A stretch of 7,240 nt of DNA from Candidatus Omnitrophota bacterium (GTDB taxonomy: Bacteria; Omnitrophota; Gorgyraeia; Tantalellales; Tantalellaceae), in contig JAQUNB010000057.1 of assembly GCA_028717825.1 (NCBI GenBank), positions 1-7,240 of the forward strand, given 5' to 3'. Position numbers and translations under genes: made by a program. The stretch's first letter is position 1. Each line of letters opens with the position of its first letter. The notes under the pieces were generated by a model that was given only the letters and a program-made list of their open reading frames with translations, was not told the origin of the DNA and searched no databases. This document shows positions 1 through 7,166 of the stretch, piece by piece.

Positions 1-2
1 CA

Positions 3-506
3 CGCCTGCGTGAACTGTTACGGTTCAAAAAAGAAACAAAATTCGCGACTATCCCAGCGGAAGTTATGGCACGCAATCCCAATGATTGGATCGGGTCTTT
101 CGTGATAGACAGGGGATCGGATGACGGTATAGAGAGGAACGCGGCTGTTTGTTCGGCGAAGGGGCTTTTAGGCAAAGTGATCGAGACCAGCGATGGGTCA
201 AGTCAGGTGATGCTTCTCAGCCATCCCAGTTTTAAGGTTGGTGGTATGATAAAAAGGACGTTATTGAACGGCATTATCGTCGGCACAGGAGAAGAGGACC
301 TCCGAATGCTCTACCTGCCGGCGGATAGCGACGTCCAGATCGGTGATGTTGTCGTAACTTCTGGATTCAGCCGGATCTTTCCCCGAGATATCCCTATAGG
401 TGAAGTTGTTTCCGTCGAGGTAAGTAAAACAAAATTATATAAATATGTCCGTATTAAACCTTTTGCCAATCCCTTTGATCAGGAAGAAGTATTATGCGTT
501 AAATAG
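3..506 (+). CDS. mreC: Rod shape-determining protein MreC, C-terminal part (5' end outside window)
   Basis: MreC is a membrane-anchored periplasmic protein that binds PBP2 and helps couple the MreB filament to wall synthesis. The frame is open from the left edge, so the gene starts upstream. The ATG at 66 is internal: the 21 codons before it read as ordinary MreC, beginning RLRELLRFKKET (the end of the coiled coil and its linker) and then ATIPAEVMARNPNDW. The beta-domain core follows, with FVIDRGSDDGIERN, GLLGKVIE, VMLLSHPSFKVGG, GIIVGTG, YLPADSDVQIGDVVVTSGF and FPRDIPIGEV. These match the conserved double beta-barrel of the family in order, and the C-terminus (NPFDQEEVLCVK) looks complete. 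The missing part would be the cytoplasmic tail, the membrane helix and most of the coiled coil. mreD follows after 50 bases, the usual order. Identification is firm; only the start is unknown. Confidence 0.95.
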   Translation, partial: RLRELLRFKKETKFATIPAEVMARNPNDWIGSFVIDRGSDDGIERNAAVCSAKGLLGKVIETSDGSSQVMLLSHPSFKVGGMIKRTLLNGIIVGTGEEDLRMLYLPADSDVQIGDVVVTSGFSRIFPRDIPIGEVVSVEVSKTKLYKYVRIKPFANPFDQEEVLCVK

Positions 507-556
507 TCGCGAATGGATCTTTCTAAACATATTTATTTCGCGCAAAATACCTAAAA

Positions 557-1048
557 ATGAGAAAATCAGTTAAAAAAAACATCTATCTATACATATTTTT
601 ATTGATTTCGATCTTTGCACAGGTCTATATGAAGAGGGTCTTGCCCGTTTTCCCGGATCTTATTATGCTTATTGTCATCTTCACGGGTATTTTTTACGGA
701 GCAGTGGATGGGGCTATTTTAGGGCTTATCGCGGGATTTTTACGTGGTGTATTTTCTCCGAGCACCTTCGAGGCCGATATATTTATTTTTTCCTTTGTTG
801 GCTTTATGGCGGCCATCCTTGCGAGCATGTTCTATAAGAACAGGCCTTTATCTCAGATGTTCATAACAGGCGTTTTGTTCTTTGCGGTTATATATTTACA
901 AATAACCTTTGTTAGTATAAAAGGCGAAAATCCGATAAGTTTGCACTCCGCGATCCTTGCCGGATGGAATATGATGGTTCTGACCGTAGTGATCGCGCCG
1001 GTCTTTTTTGCGATTTTCGCCGCGGCGCTTGATATTGAGGAACAGTAG
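557..1048 (+). CDS. mreD: Rod shape-determining protein MreD
   Basis: This is a small integral membrane partner of MreC in the elongation complex. The product is 163 residues, the usual MreD length, and almost wholly hydrophobic. I see about five to six membrane segments, near residues 8-25, 29-48, 52-66, 73-92, 100-121 and 134-157. The family hallmark is present: a Pro-Asp pair after the first helix (VFPDLIMLIVIFTGIFYG) followed by the Gly-rich stretch DGAILGLIAGFLRGVFSP. MreD is poorly conserved, so the call rests on size, topology, this hallmark and position between mreC and mrdA. The ATG at 557 is the only sensible start because an in-frame stop lies at 524-526. No Shine-Dalgarno is visible; a 13-codon ORF ends two bases before this ATG and could allow reinitiation. 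The gene ends 41 bases before mrdA. Confidence 0.92.
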   Translation: MRKSVKKNIYLYIFLLISIFAQVYMKRVLPVFPDLIMLIVIFTGIFYGAVDGAILGLIAGFLRGVFSPSTFEADIFIFSFVGFMAAILASMFYKNRPLSQMFITGVLFFAVIYLQITFVSIKGENPISLHSAILAGWNMMVLTVVIAPVFFAIFAAALDIEEQ

Positions 1049-1089
1049 TACATCTTTTAAAAAAATTTTATATTATCCGGGTTTGTAAT

Positions 1090-2847
1090 ATGGGCAGAAT
1101 AAAAGTTCTCTTTTTTATCTTTATATCTTTTGCACTGATCCTTATCTTCGGGCTTGCGCATCTTCAGATCGTTAGATATGCAAAGTACAGGGTCATGTCG
1201 GAAGATAACAGACTGAAGCTTGTCCTCTTAAAGGCACCTCGGGGGACCATACTTGACAGGAACGGTAAAGCTATAGTTAAAGACGTTCTATCGTTCAACC
1301 TTTCCATAGTTTACAATCGCATAAAGGACAAGGATGCTTTGGCGGGTGTAATAAACAAGTACTTCAATATACCCAAAAGTAAAATTTTAGAGGATATAAA
1401 AAAGAGCCGCTGGCGTCCTTTTTCGCCGATCTGTATAGCCGAGGACATCGGGACAGAAAAAGCGATACACATGGAAGAGATCGAACTGGATTATCCTGGG
1501 CTTGCCGTAGAGGTTTCGACCAAAAGAAAATATTTATATGGTAATTCCGCTGCGGCACTGGTCGGTTATCTGGGGCTTATTAACAGTTCCGAGTTTGAAA
1601 AATTAAAACATTATGGATATTACATAAACGATCTGGTTGGAAGAAGCGGTATTGAGGAATACTATGACAATTATCTCAGAGGGTATCACGGAGGAAAACA
1701 GATAGAGGTGGATCATCGAGGGAGAGAAATGACCGTATTGGGGATCTTGGAGCCTGTTCCCGGAAAGGATGTCCAGCTTACGATAGATGCGGACCTCCAA
1801 AAATATTGTGACGGCCTTTTAGTTGGGAAAAGAGGCGCTATAATCGCCATGTCTCCGCGGGATGGAGCGGTATTGGCGATGGCAAGCGCGCCTTCTTTTG
1901 ACCCGTCAATATTTATCGATAAGAAAAGGAACCGAGAAGTAAGAAATATTTTGAGAAATCCGGAACATCCTTTAATGAATAGAGCTATAACGGGAGTGTA
2001 TCCTCCTGGCTCAGTTTTTAAAGCTGTTGTAGCAAGCGCCGCGCTCGCTACAAGGAGCGCGTCAAGTCACAAGACTTTTAACTGTCCCGGCTATTTTATG
2101 CTTGGCAGGGCCCGGATCAATTGTTGGAAAGATGATGGGCATGGCCAAATGGATATGGCAGATGCCCTCAAAAATTCATGCAATGTGTATTTTGTTAATT
2201 TAGGTCTTTTGCTGGGGGAAAACAATATATACGAGTGTGCCAAAAGATTTGAGTTCGGAAGTTGTACGGGAATTGATCTGCCGGCCGAGAAAGCCGGAAT
2301 ACTTCCCAACAGAGATTGGAAAAAAAAGAATATTAATGATGAGTGGTATAAGGGGGATACGGCGAACTATTCTATCGGACAGGGGTATTTGTTGTCCTCG
2401 CCGATACAGGTAGCAAAAATGATGTCTGTTTTTGCCAATGGCGGTTATCTGGTAAAACCGTATATTGTGGAAAAGGTCGGAGACGTCTATGTAGAGAAAG
2501 AAGAAGGAAAGGATCTGGGCTTGTCCGTCTCGACGCTAAATACTGTTCGTGAAGGATTAAGAAGGGTCGTTAACGATCCCAAGGGTACTGGGATGAAAGC
2601 AAAGCTCGAAGACGTGGTTGTTGCCGGTAAGACAGGGACCGCTCAGACCGGAAAGAACAGGGACCATGGATGGTTCGCCGGTTTCGCGCCTTTTGATGAT
2701 GCGAGACTGACGGTCGTGGTTTTTGATGAGTTTGGCGGGAGAGGCGGATATTACGCTGCCGAGACGGCCGGAAAAGTTTTTGCCAAAGCGGAAGAACTGG
2801 GTATCTTAACCCTCGGATCCGAGAAAACAAAAGAGGAAAATCTTTAA
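1090..2847 (+). CDS. mrdA: Penicillin-binding protein 2, peptidoglycan D,D-transpeptidase of the elongasome
   Basis: PBP2 is a monofunctional class B penicillin-binding protein that crosslinks glycan strands made by RodA, on the outer face of the inner membrane. The product has 585 residues, normal for the family. One N-terminal membrane helix (about 5-26) is followed by the dimerisation/pedestal domain, with the typical APRGTILDRNGK at 49-60 and LVGRSGIEEYYD at 182-193. The transpeptidase domain runs from about 225. Its active-site motifs are all intact: SxxK as PPGSVFK (S308 nucleophile, K311), SxN as SCN (363-365) and KTGTAQT (514-520). Cys332, Cys345, His351 and Cys364 lie between the first two motifs and could form a metal site. 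No strong Shine-Dalgarno precedes the start; only a GGG at 1079-1081 is visible. The stop codon lies 24 bases before rodA, so the pair is almost certainly cotranscribed, as in many rod operons. Confidence 0.96.
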   Translation: MGRIKVLFFIFISFALILIFGLAHLQIVRYAKYRVMSEDNRLKLVLLKAPRGTILDRNGKAIVKDVLSFNLSIVYNRIKDKDALAGVINKYFNIPKSKILEDIKKSRWRPFSPICIAEDIGTEKAIHMEEIELDYPGLAVEVSTKRKYLYGNSAAALVGYLGLINSSEFEKLKHYGYYINDLVGRSGIEEYYDNYLRGYHGGKQIEVDHRGREMTVLGILEPVPGKDVQLTIDADLQKYCDGLLVGKRGAIIAMSPRDGAVLAMASAPSFDPSIFIDKKRNREVRNILRNPEHPLMNRAITGVYPPGSVFKAVVASAALATRSASSHKTFNCPGYFMLGRARINCWKDDGHGQMDMADALKNSCNVYFVNLGLLLGENNIYECAKRFEFGSCTGIDLPAEKAGILPNRDWKKKNINDEWYKGDTANYSIGQGYLLSSPIQVAKMMSVFANGGYLVKPYIVEKVGDVYVEKEEGKDLGLSVSTLNTVREGLRRVVNDPKGTGMKAKLEDVVVAGKTGTAQTGKNRDHGWFAGFAPFDDARLTVVVFDEFGGRGGYYAAETAGKVFAKAEELGILTLGSEKTKEENL

Positions 2848-2871
2848 TGTTATTTCTACGGTTGGGGATAT

Positions 2872-3969
2872 ATGGTGAGACCTAAACACGGCAAATTAGA
2901 CAGAGTTCTGTTGTTTACGGCCTTTCTTATAGCGCTTATTGGAGTGTTGTCTGTTTATAGCGCCACATGGGATAAGGCGGCTAAGCCCGGCGAATTGGAC
3001 CCATTGGTGATACGACAGATAATATGGGTCCTTATCGGCGGATTTTTTCTTTTAGTATTTTCCAATATTAGCTATTTGAAAATACTGGATTTTGCTTATA
3101 TTTTGTATGGGTTGAATTTATTAGCTTTACTTTTTTTGCTTATCTTCGGCGGAGAACGATACGGAGCAAAAAGATGGATAGATTTTGGACCGTTCTCGCT
3201 TCAACCTTCGGAATTTGTTAAGCTGACCACGATACTGGCTTTGGCGGCGTTCTTGGGTGAGAGAAGAGAGAAGATAAAGAACCTGAGCAGCTTTATAGGA
3301 GGGCTTTTGATCATCGCACCGGCGGGACTATTGATCTTCCTACAACCGGATCTTGGGACAGCTTTTATTTTTGTACCGGTCTTTTTCGCCGTCATGTATA
3401 TTTGCGGAGGCAATGTTAAACATATTATGGTGACACTTATCTCCGGGCTTGTCAGCATGCCGATCTTCTGGCATTTTTTGAAGGATTACCAAAAGAGCCG
3501 TTTAATGGTCTTTATTAATCCGAACGTCGATCCTCTTGGTGCCGGGTATACGATCATACAATCAAAGATCGCGGTGGGCTCAGGCGGGTTTATCGGAAAA
3601 GGGTGGCTTAACGGTACACAGAGTCATTTAAAATTCCTTCCCGAAAAGCATACTGATTTTATCTTTTCGGTCATCGGAGAGGAATGGGGTTTTGTGGGAG
3701 GTTTGATATTGATCGGTGTTTACATGGCGCTTGTGATCCGAGGGATGAAGATCATATCCGATGTCAGTGATATTTACGGTAAAGCCATAGCTACCGGTAT
3801 CGTTACCTTGATCGCGTTTCAAATGTTTACTAATATCTCCATGACGATAGGGATAATGCCTGTAGTAGGGCTTCCTCTTCCGGCAATAAGCTACGGCGGC
3901 TCGAATACGCTAATGTTCCTTATAAATGTTGGAATCTTATTAAGCATAAGCCGAAGGACGAATTTATAA
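2872..3969 (+). CDS. rodA: RodA, SEDS-family peptidoglycan glycosyltransferase
   Basis: RodA polymerises lipid II into glycan strands during elongation and works as a pair with PBP2, encoded just upstream. The product has 365 residues with about ten predicted membrane helices. SEDS landmarks appear in order: GAKRWIDFGPFSLQPSEFVK at 98-117, the QPDLGTA loop at 158-164, PLGAGYTIIQSKIAVGSGG at 221-239, FLPEKHTDFIFSVIGEEWG at 255-273 and the C-terminal signature VVGLPLPAISYGGS at 331-344. Asp262 in HTDFIF aligns with the Asp that is essential in characterised RodA proteins. RodA is preferred over FtsW because it follows mrdA directly and no division genes are nearby. The start is either ATG 2872 or the next codon, GTG 2875. 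A GGGG at 2864-2867 lies 4 or 7 bases upstream respectively, so GTG 2875 is a real alternative with better spacing. Confidence 0.96.
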   Translation: MVRPKHGKLDRVLLFTAFLIALIGVLSVYSATWDKAAKPGELDPLVIRQIIWVLIGGFFLLVFSNISYLKILDFAYILYGLNLLALLFLLIFGGERYGAKRWIDFGPFSLQPSEFVKLTTILALAAFLGERREKIKNLSSFIGGLLIIAPAGLLIFLQPDLGTAFIFVPVFFAVMYICGGNVKHIMVTLISGLVSMPIFWHFLKDYQKSRLMVFINPNVDPLGAGYTIIQSKIAVGSGGFIGKGWLNGTQSHLKFLPEKHTDFIFSVIGEEWGFVGGLILIGVYMALVIRGMKIISDVSDIYGKAIATGIVTLIAFQMFTNISMTIGIMPVVGLPLPAISYGGSNTLMFLINVGILLSISRRTNL

Positions 3970-4034
3970 ACATGCGGTCTGACCCAAAAATGCGCGGGGA
4001 TGTTTCTGCCGTGCTAATAATAGCTTTCAGAAAC

Positions 4035-4039
4035 GGAGA
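4035..4039 (+). promoter_or_regulatory. Shine-Dalgarno site of the serine protease gene
   Basis: GGAGA lies 5 bases before the ATG at 4045. It is one of only two clear Shine-Dalgarno sequences in the window; mreD, mrdA and the radical SAM gene show none. It fixes the protease start and suggests translation independent of rodA. Confidence 0.75.
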
Positions 4040-4044
4040 ATAAA

Positions 4045-4980
4045 ATGAAAATCCTTAAGTTTTTTGCTCTTGTGACAATGATGGCATATCTTGTTGGCTT
4101 TGCTCTTCCCGTTCCGGAAACTCTGGCATCGGACGCAATGACCCTTTCCGAACAGCTTTTTTTTGCGACGGTCAGGATAGAGACGGAAAAGACCGATGAA
4201 CAGGGAAAGGAAGTTCTTGAAGTCGGGACGGGGTTTGTTGTTGAGTATGCGTGGGATAAAAATAAAAAGAGATATTTTCTTGTTACCAGTAAGCATGTTG
4301 TAAAAGGTGCGAAGATGGGGCGTTTCTTTTTTCTTAAGGCGGAAAACAATAAACCCGTCCTCGGTGAGAATTATAAAGTTGAGATAGATCTTTTCGAAAG
4401 CAGATGGTTCTTGAATAAAAATCCTAATATCGATGTTGCGGTAATGCCATTGGACGTTATATTGCAGAAAATGAAAAAACGTTCATGGAATATTTTCTTT
4501 AAGTCGATAACTGAGAATATTTCCATGAACGAGACAAATATAAAGGATCTGGACGCAATAGAAGAAATCATCTTTGTGGGGTATCCAAGCGGGCTGTATG
4601 ATCTGAAAAACCTGCTGCCTATAGCTAGGCGCGGTATAACTGCGACGCCTTTAAGCGTCGATTATTTCGGGCTACCGCTTTTTTTGATCGATGCGTCTGT
4701 TTTTCCCGGCTCAAGCGGAAGCCCCGTTTTTATTTATAACACCGGTACTTTCTCGGTGCGTGAAAATATAGTTATGGGGAATCGTTTGGTCTTTTTGGGG
4801 CTGATATTGGGGGTTTATACCCGGGAGGATCTTGCCGGGGCAAATGTAGAAGCCGGCGCTCGTGATCTGGCCCCGGTGATAAAAACAAGACAGACGATCA
4901 ATGTAGGTGTGGTCTCTAAAGCGTCCACGGTTTTTGACACTATCAGAGAATATCTCAAAACAAACGGAGAGATACAATAA
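4045..4980 (+). CDS. Secreted trypsin-like serine protease (chymotrypsin fold)
   Basis: This is a predicted exported endopeptidase of 311 residues. The N-terminus is a signal peptide: Lys-containing start, hydrophobic core at about 5-21, and probable cleavage near Ala28-Ser29 in ETLASDA. The mature part shows the trypsin-2 type pattern: GTGFVVEYAW at 61-70 (first beta strand and Gly-x-Gly turn), TSKHVVKG with catalytic His84, NIDVAVMPL with Asp130, and FPGSSGSPVF with nucleophile Ser224 preceded by the oxyanion Gly222. All triad residues are present, so it should be active. There is no C-terminal PDZ domain, so it is not a full DegP/HtrA protein. It lies 75 bases after rodA and 23 before the radical SAM gene, same strand, probably the same transcript. 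The substrate is unknown. A role in processing envelope or elongasome proteins is only suggested by position. Confidence 0.85.
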   Translation: MKILKFFALVTMMAYLVGFALPVPETLASDAMTLSEQLFFATVRIETEKTDEQGKEVLEVGTGFVVEYAWDKNKKRYFLVTSKHVVKGAKMGRFFFLKAENNKPVLGENYKVEIDLFESRWFLNKNPNIDVAVMPLDVILQKMKKRSWNIFFKSITENISMNETNIKDLDAIEEIIFVGYPSGLYDLKNLLPIARRGITATPLSVDYFGLPLFLIDASVFPGSSGSPVFIYNTGTFSVRENIVMGNRLVFLGLILGVYTREDLAGANVEAGARDLAPVIKTRQTINVGVVSKASTVFDTIREYLKTNGEIQ

Positions 4981-5003
4981 AAACAAATAATACAAAGTCT
5001 ATT

Positions 5004-6755
5004 ATGGAACAGCTGACCAGAATCTTGGATAATGTACAAAAGCCCGCCAGATATACCGGCGGCGAGATAAATAGCGTAAAAAAAACGTTTACAGATCAGA
5101 GAACGTCCGTTCTTCTCGCGTATCCAGATACTTACGAAATAGGGATGAGCTATCTAGGGTTCAAGATACTTTATCACCTCCTTAACGAAAGGGACGACAT
5201 CCAATGTGAACGCGCGTTCATGCCGTGGGAAGATATGAGGCTGGAGTTGAGGCGTAACGGAGTAAAACTCTTTAGCTTGGAATCAAAAAGGGATATATCT
5301 AGTTTCGATATAGTAGGTTTTTCTCTGGCATATGAGCTTAGCTATACTAACGTACTTGAGATGCTTTCGCTTGGAGGTATTACTATAAGATCAAGCGAAA
5401 GAAAAGATGATGAGCCTTTGGTTATCGCAGGAGGAACCTCCGCGTATAACCCGGAGCCCATGAGCGCTTTCATAGACGCGTTCCTTCTTGGGGACGGGGA
5501 AGAGGCTTTGCCCGTGTTCATTGATGAATATAAAAAAATAAAGGCGGCCACATCTGACAGAAAAAAGATCTTGAAACATCTTGTGCGTCTCCCCGGGGTA
5601 TATGTGCCTTCGTTTTACGAGGCAAAATATGCCGGCGGAAAATATCTTGGTTTATACCCGTTATTCGAAGATGTTCCCTCAAGCATTCGAAGATCTACGG
5701 TAACAGATTTTGAGCATTCCTATTATCCTGTTAAACAGATAACCCCGATCACACGCATCATACATGATAGGATAGCCGTTGAGATCATGAGAGGGTGTCC
5801 GCATAAATGCCGCTTTTGTCAGGCGTCATTCACAAATACGCCGCTTCGTACCAGGACTATCGGACGGGTCATGGAGATATGCAAGGCCACCTATGAAAAT
5901 ACGGGTTATGACAGGATATCACTTTTATCCCTCTCGAGTGTAAATTATCCGCATTTGGCGGAGCTTGTAAAAGAGATAATAAAAGAGTTTGACAGTCTCG
6001 GGGTTGGCGTTTCTATCCCTTCATTGCGTGTTGATGAAAAATTTTATGCTCTTCCCGAGATGATGTCGACCTTGCGTAAAACCGGGCTTACGTTCGCTCC
6101 GGAGAGCGCCGATGACGGGATCCGGAAGGCGATAAGAAAAGATATAGACACGGAAGTGTTGTGTAAGTCGGCGTCTTTGGCGTATGAACACGGCTGGAGA
6201 CGTCTCAAACTTTATTTCATGGTCGGATTCCCCGTCGAAAGCATAGACGACGAAGTGAAGAAAATCGCGTATTTGGCGCGACATTTGTCGGACCTGAAGC
6301 GGATTGTTTCTAGCGGAGCCGCTGAGATTAAAGTTAGCGTTAATCCTTTTATACCAAAAGCGCATACACCGCTACAATGGGTCGGGATCAGAAAAAAAGA
6401 GGATCTGATCAGGGCAAAAAATATACTTATTGCCTCTTCAACCCGGAAAGTTTCCATCGAGATCCACGATATTCCGCAATCGATCCTTGAGGCGTGTATA
6501 TCTAGAGGAAATAGAAAGACCGGAGAGGTTATATTTAAGGCGTGGACTCTTGGCGCGAGACTCGATAGCTGGGCGGATTTTTTTGACTTCAATATTTGGG
6601 AAAAAGCTTTTTCGGATGCCGGTATGAATATATATGACGAGGCATATCGCAGATATTCTTTTGATGAAAAACTTCCATGGGACCACATAGACACGGGCAT
6701 TGCCAAAGACGTGCTGATCGAGGAATTCAAAAAAAGTGGTTTTAAATTGACTTAA
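5004..6755 (+). CDS. B12-binding-like/radical SAM protein of the TIGR03960 type
   Basis: This is a cytoplasmic iron-sulfur enzyme that would cleave S-adenosylmethionine to start radical chemistry; its substrate is not known to me. The 583 residues begin with the family opening VQKPARYTGGEINS at 11-24. A Rossmann-like N-terminal domain resembling B12-binding modules follows, with AYPDTYEIGMSYLG at 39-52, IVGFSLAYELSYTN at 103-116 and IAGGTSAYNPEPM at 141-153. No DxHxxG cobalamin motif is visible, so B12 binding is doubtful. The radical SAM core starts at about 250. MRGCPHKCRFCQAS carries the CxxxCxxC cluster ligands C265, C269 and C272; FAPESADDGIRKAI at 364-377 and KLYFMVGFPVES at 402-413 complete the barrel. 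The C-terminal LPWDHIDTG at 557-565 is typical of this family. The start at 5004 fits the family N-terminus although no Shine-Dalgarno is seen. The family is often fused to or followed by a DUF2344 protein, which is absent here. Confidence 0.88.
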   Translation: MEQLTRILDNVQKPARYTGGEINSVKKTFTDQRTSVLLAYPDTYEIGMSYLGFKILYHLLNERDDIQCERAFMPWEDMRLELRRNGVKLFSLESKRDISSFDIVGFSLAYELSYTNVLEMLSLGGITIRSSERKDDEPLVIAGGTSAYNPEPMSAFIDAFLLGDGEEALPVFIDEYKKIKAATSDRKKILKHLVRLPGVYVPSFYEAKYAGGKYLGLYPLFEDVPSSIRRSTVTDFEHSYYPVKQITPITRIIHDRIAVEIMRGCPHKCRFCQASFTNTPLRTRTIGRVMEICKATYENTGYDRISLLSLSSVNYPHLAELVKEIIKEFDSLGVGVSIPSLRVDEKFYALPEMMSTLRKTGLTFAPESADDGIRKAIRKDIDTEVLCKSASLAYEHGWRRLKLYFMVGFPVESIDDEVKKIAYLARHLSDLKRIVSSGAAEIKVSVNPFIPKAHTPLQWVGIRKKEDLIRAKNILIASSTRKVSIEIHDIPQSILEACISRGNRKTGEVIFKAWTLGARLDSWADFFDFNIWEKAFSDAGMNIYDEAYRRYSFDEKLPWDHIDTGIAKDVLIEEFKKSGFKLT

Positions 6756-6828
6756 TGCCGGTCGGCTCATAAAACGCAGGGAACAACCTACCAGACTTTT
6801 AATATTATATTTATTGGATTGTGCCTTT

Positions 6829-6857
6829 TTGACTTTTCACTGCCTGTCATGTATCCT
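6829..6857 (+). promoter_or_regulatory. Candidate sigma70-like promoter for the downstream gene
   Basis: TTGACT (6829-6834, five of six to the -35 consensus) and TATCCT (6852-6857, four of six to the -10 consensus) are separated by exactly 17 bases. Transcription would begin near 6864 and give a leader of about 310 bases before the ATG at 7173. An AT-rich tract at about 6799-6816 lies just upstream and could act as an UP-like element. This is a consensus match only, but the position after the last cluster gene fits a new transcription unit. Confidence 0.4.
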
Positions 6858-6865
6858 TGATACAT
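6849..6865. promoter_or_regulatory. Perfect short inverted repeat over the -10 box, possible operator
   Basis: ATGTATC and GATACAT are perfect 7-base inverted arms around a 3-base spacer (CTT). The repeat covers the candidate -10 box and the expected start point, where a dimeric repressor would block initiation. No regulator gene lies in the window to pair with it. It could also simply form a small hairpin at the extreme 5' end of the transcript. Confidence 0.35.
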
Positions 6866-6898
6866 TCAGCAGCGGATACCGAGATTATGCTAAAATTC

Positions 6899-7012
6899 AT
6901 GCTGGCTTTCTACGGATCTTGTCAGCAGGCATTTTGTGCGCATCTGCATTCGCCTGTGGCCTCACTTGTGCTGTTATCGAATTATCTGCTGCCACCCGTA
7001 GAAAACCAGCAT
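6899..7012. repeat. Large imperfect inverted repeat, possible structured RNA or element remnant
   Basis: Left arm 6899-6915 (ATGCTGGCTTTCTACGG) and right arm 6996-7012 (CCGTAGAAAACCAGCAT) are reverse complements at 16 of 17 positions. Further in, CAGCAG at 6923-6928 pairs with CTGCTG at 6986-6991 across an internal loop of 7 and 4 bases, leaving a terminal part of about 57 bases. A match this long is very unlikely by chance in a few hundred bases. No flanking target duplication is visible, and the conserved 7-base ends of integron attC sites are missing. As RNA it would form a long stem in the leader of the gene at 7173. Confidence 0.6.
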
Positions 7013-7161
7013 AGTTTGTTATGTTATCGATACCGAGCTGGTAAATACGCTGTTTTTGGCGTTACACAGAACCTGCTTGATCCGAGGCGCTATTATTTGC
7101 CTGGAGGAGCGATTAAGGTTATTATTAAAGGCGTGTATTCGCGGTTGTTGATAAAATAATC

Positions 7162-7166
7162 GGAGG
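7162..7166 (+). promoter_or_regulatory. Strong Shine-Dalgarno site of the last gene
   Basis: GGAGG, continuing into TG, sits 6 bases before the ATG at 7173. It is the best ribosome binding site in the window and supports the gene start although only 68 bases of the gene are visible. Confidence 0.8.

Noticed and set aside
1053..1078. AT-rich tract before mrdA as a promoter or terminator
   Set aside because: It has runs of A and T and a TATTAT, but there is no matching -35 at a proper distance and no GC stem before a T run. It looks like ordinary intergenic sequence within an operon.
4013..4024. GCTA-ATAA-TAGC small inverted repeat before the protease
   Set aside because: Arms of only four bases in a short gap are expected by chance, and no T run follows.
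4014..4349. Reverse-strand frames over the start of the protease gene
   Set aside because: They oppose a signal peptide, a good Shine-Dalgarno and the catalytic His region on the + strand, so they are shadows.
6212..6730. Long reverse-strand frame of 172 codons inside the radical SAM gene
   Set aside because: It lies wholly antisense to conserved radical SAM coding sequence, which continues unbroken with its family C-terminal motif. It has no own context or motif.
6899..7012. Integron attC recombination site
   Set aside because: The size and imperfect palindrome would fit, but the conserved RYYYAAC and GTTRRRY ends are not present at the outer positions, and no cassette gene or integrase is seen.
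6899..7012. MITE or insertion-sequence end
   Set aside because: No target-site duplication flanks the arms, and there is no transposase fragment nearby. It remains possible only if other copies exist in the genome.
6857..7159. Open + frame of 100 codons (TTG start) or 90 codons (ATG 6887) before the last gene
   Set aside because: There is no usable ribosome binding site and no recognisable motif. It overlaps another open frame (6814-7014), and it is crossed by the large inverted repeat, which explains part of its sequence. It could still be a lineage-specific small protein, but nothing supports it.
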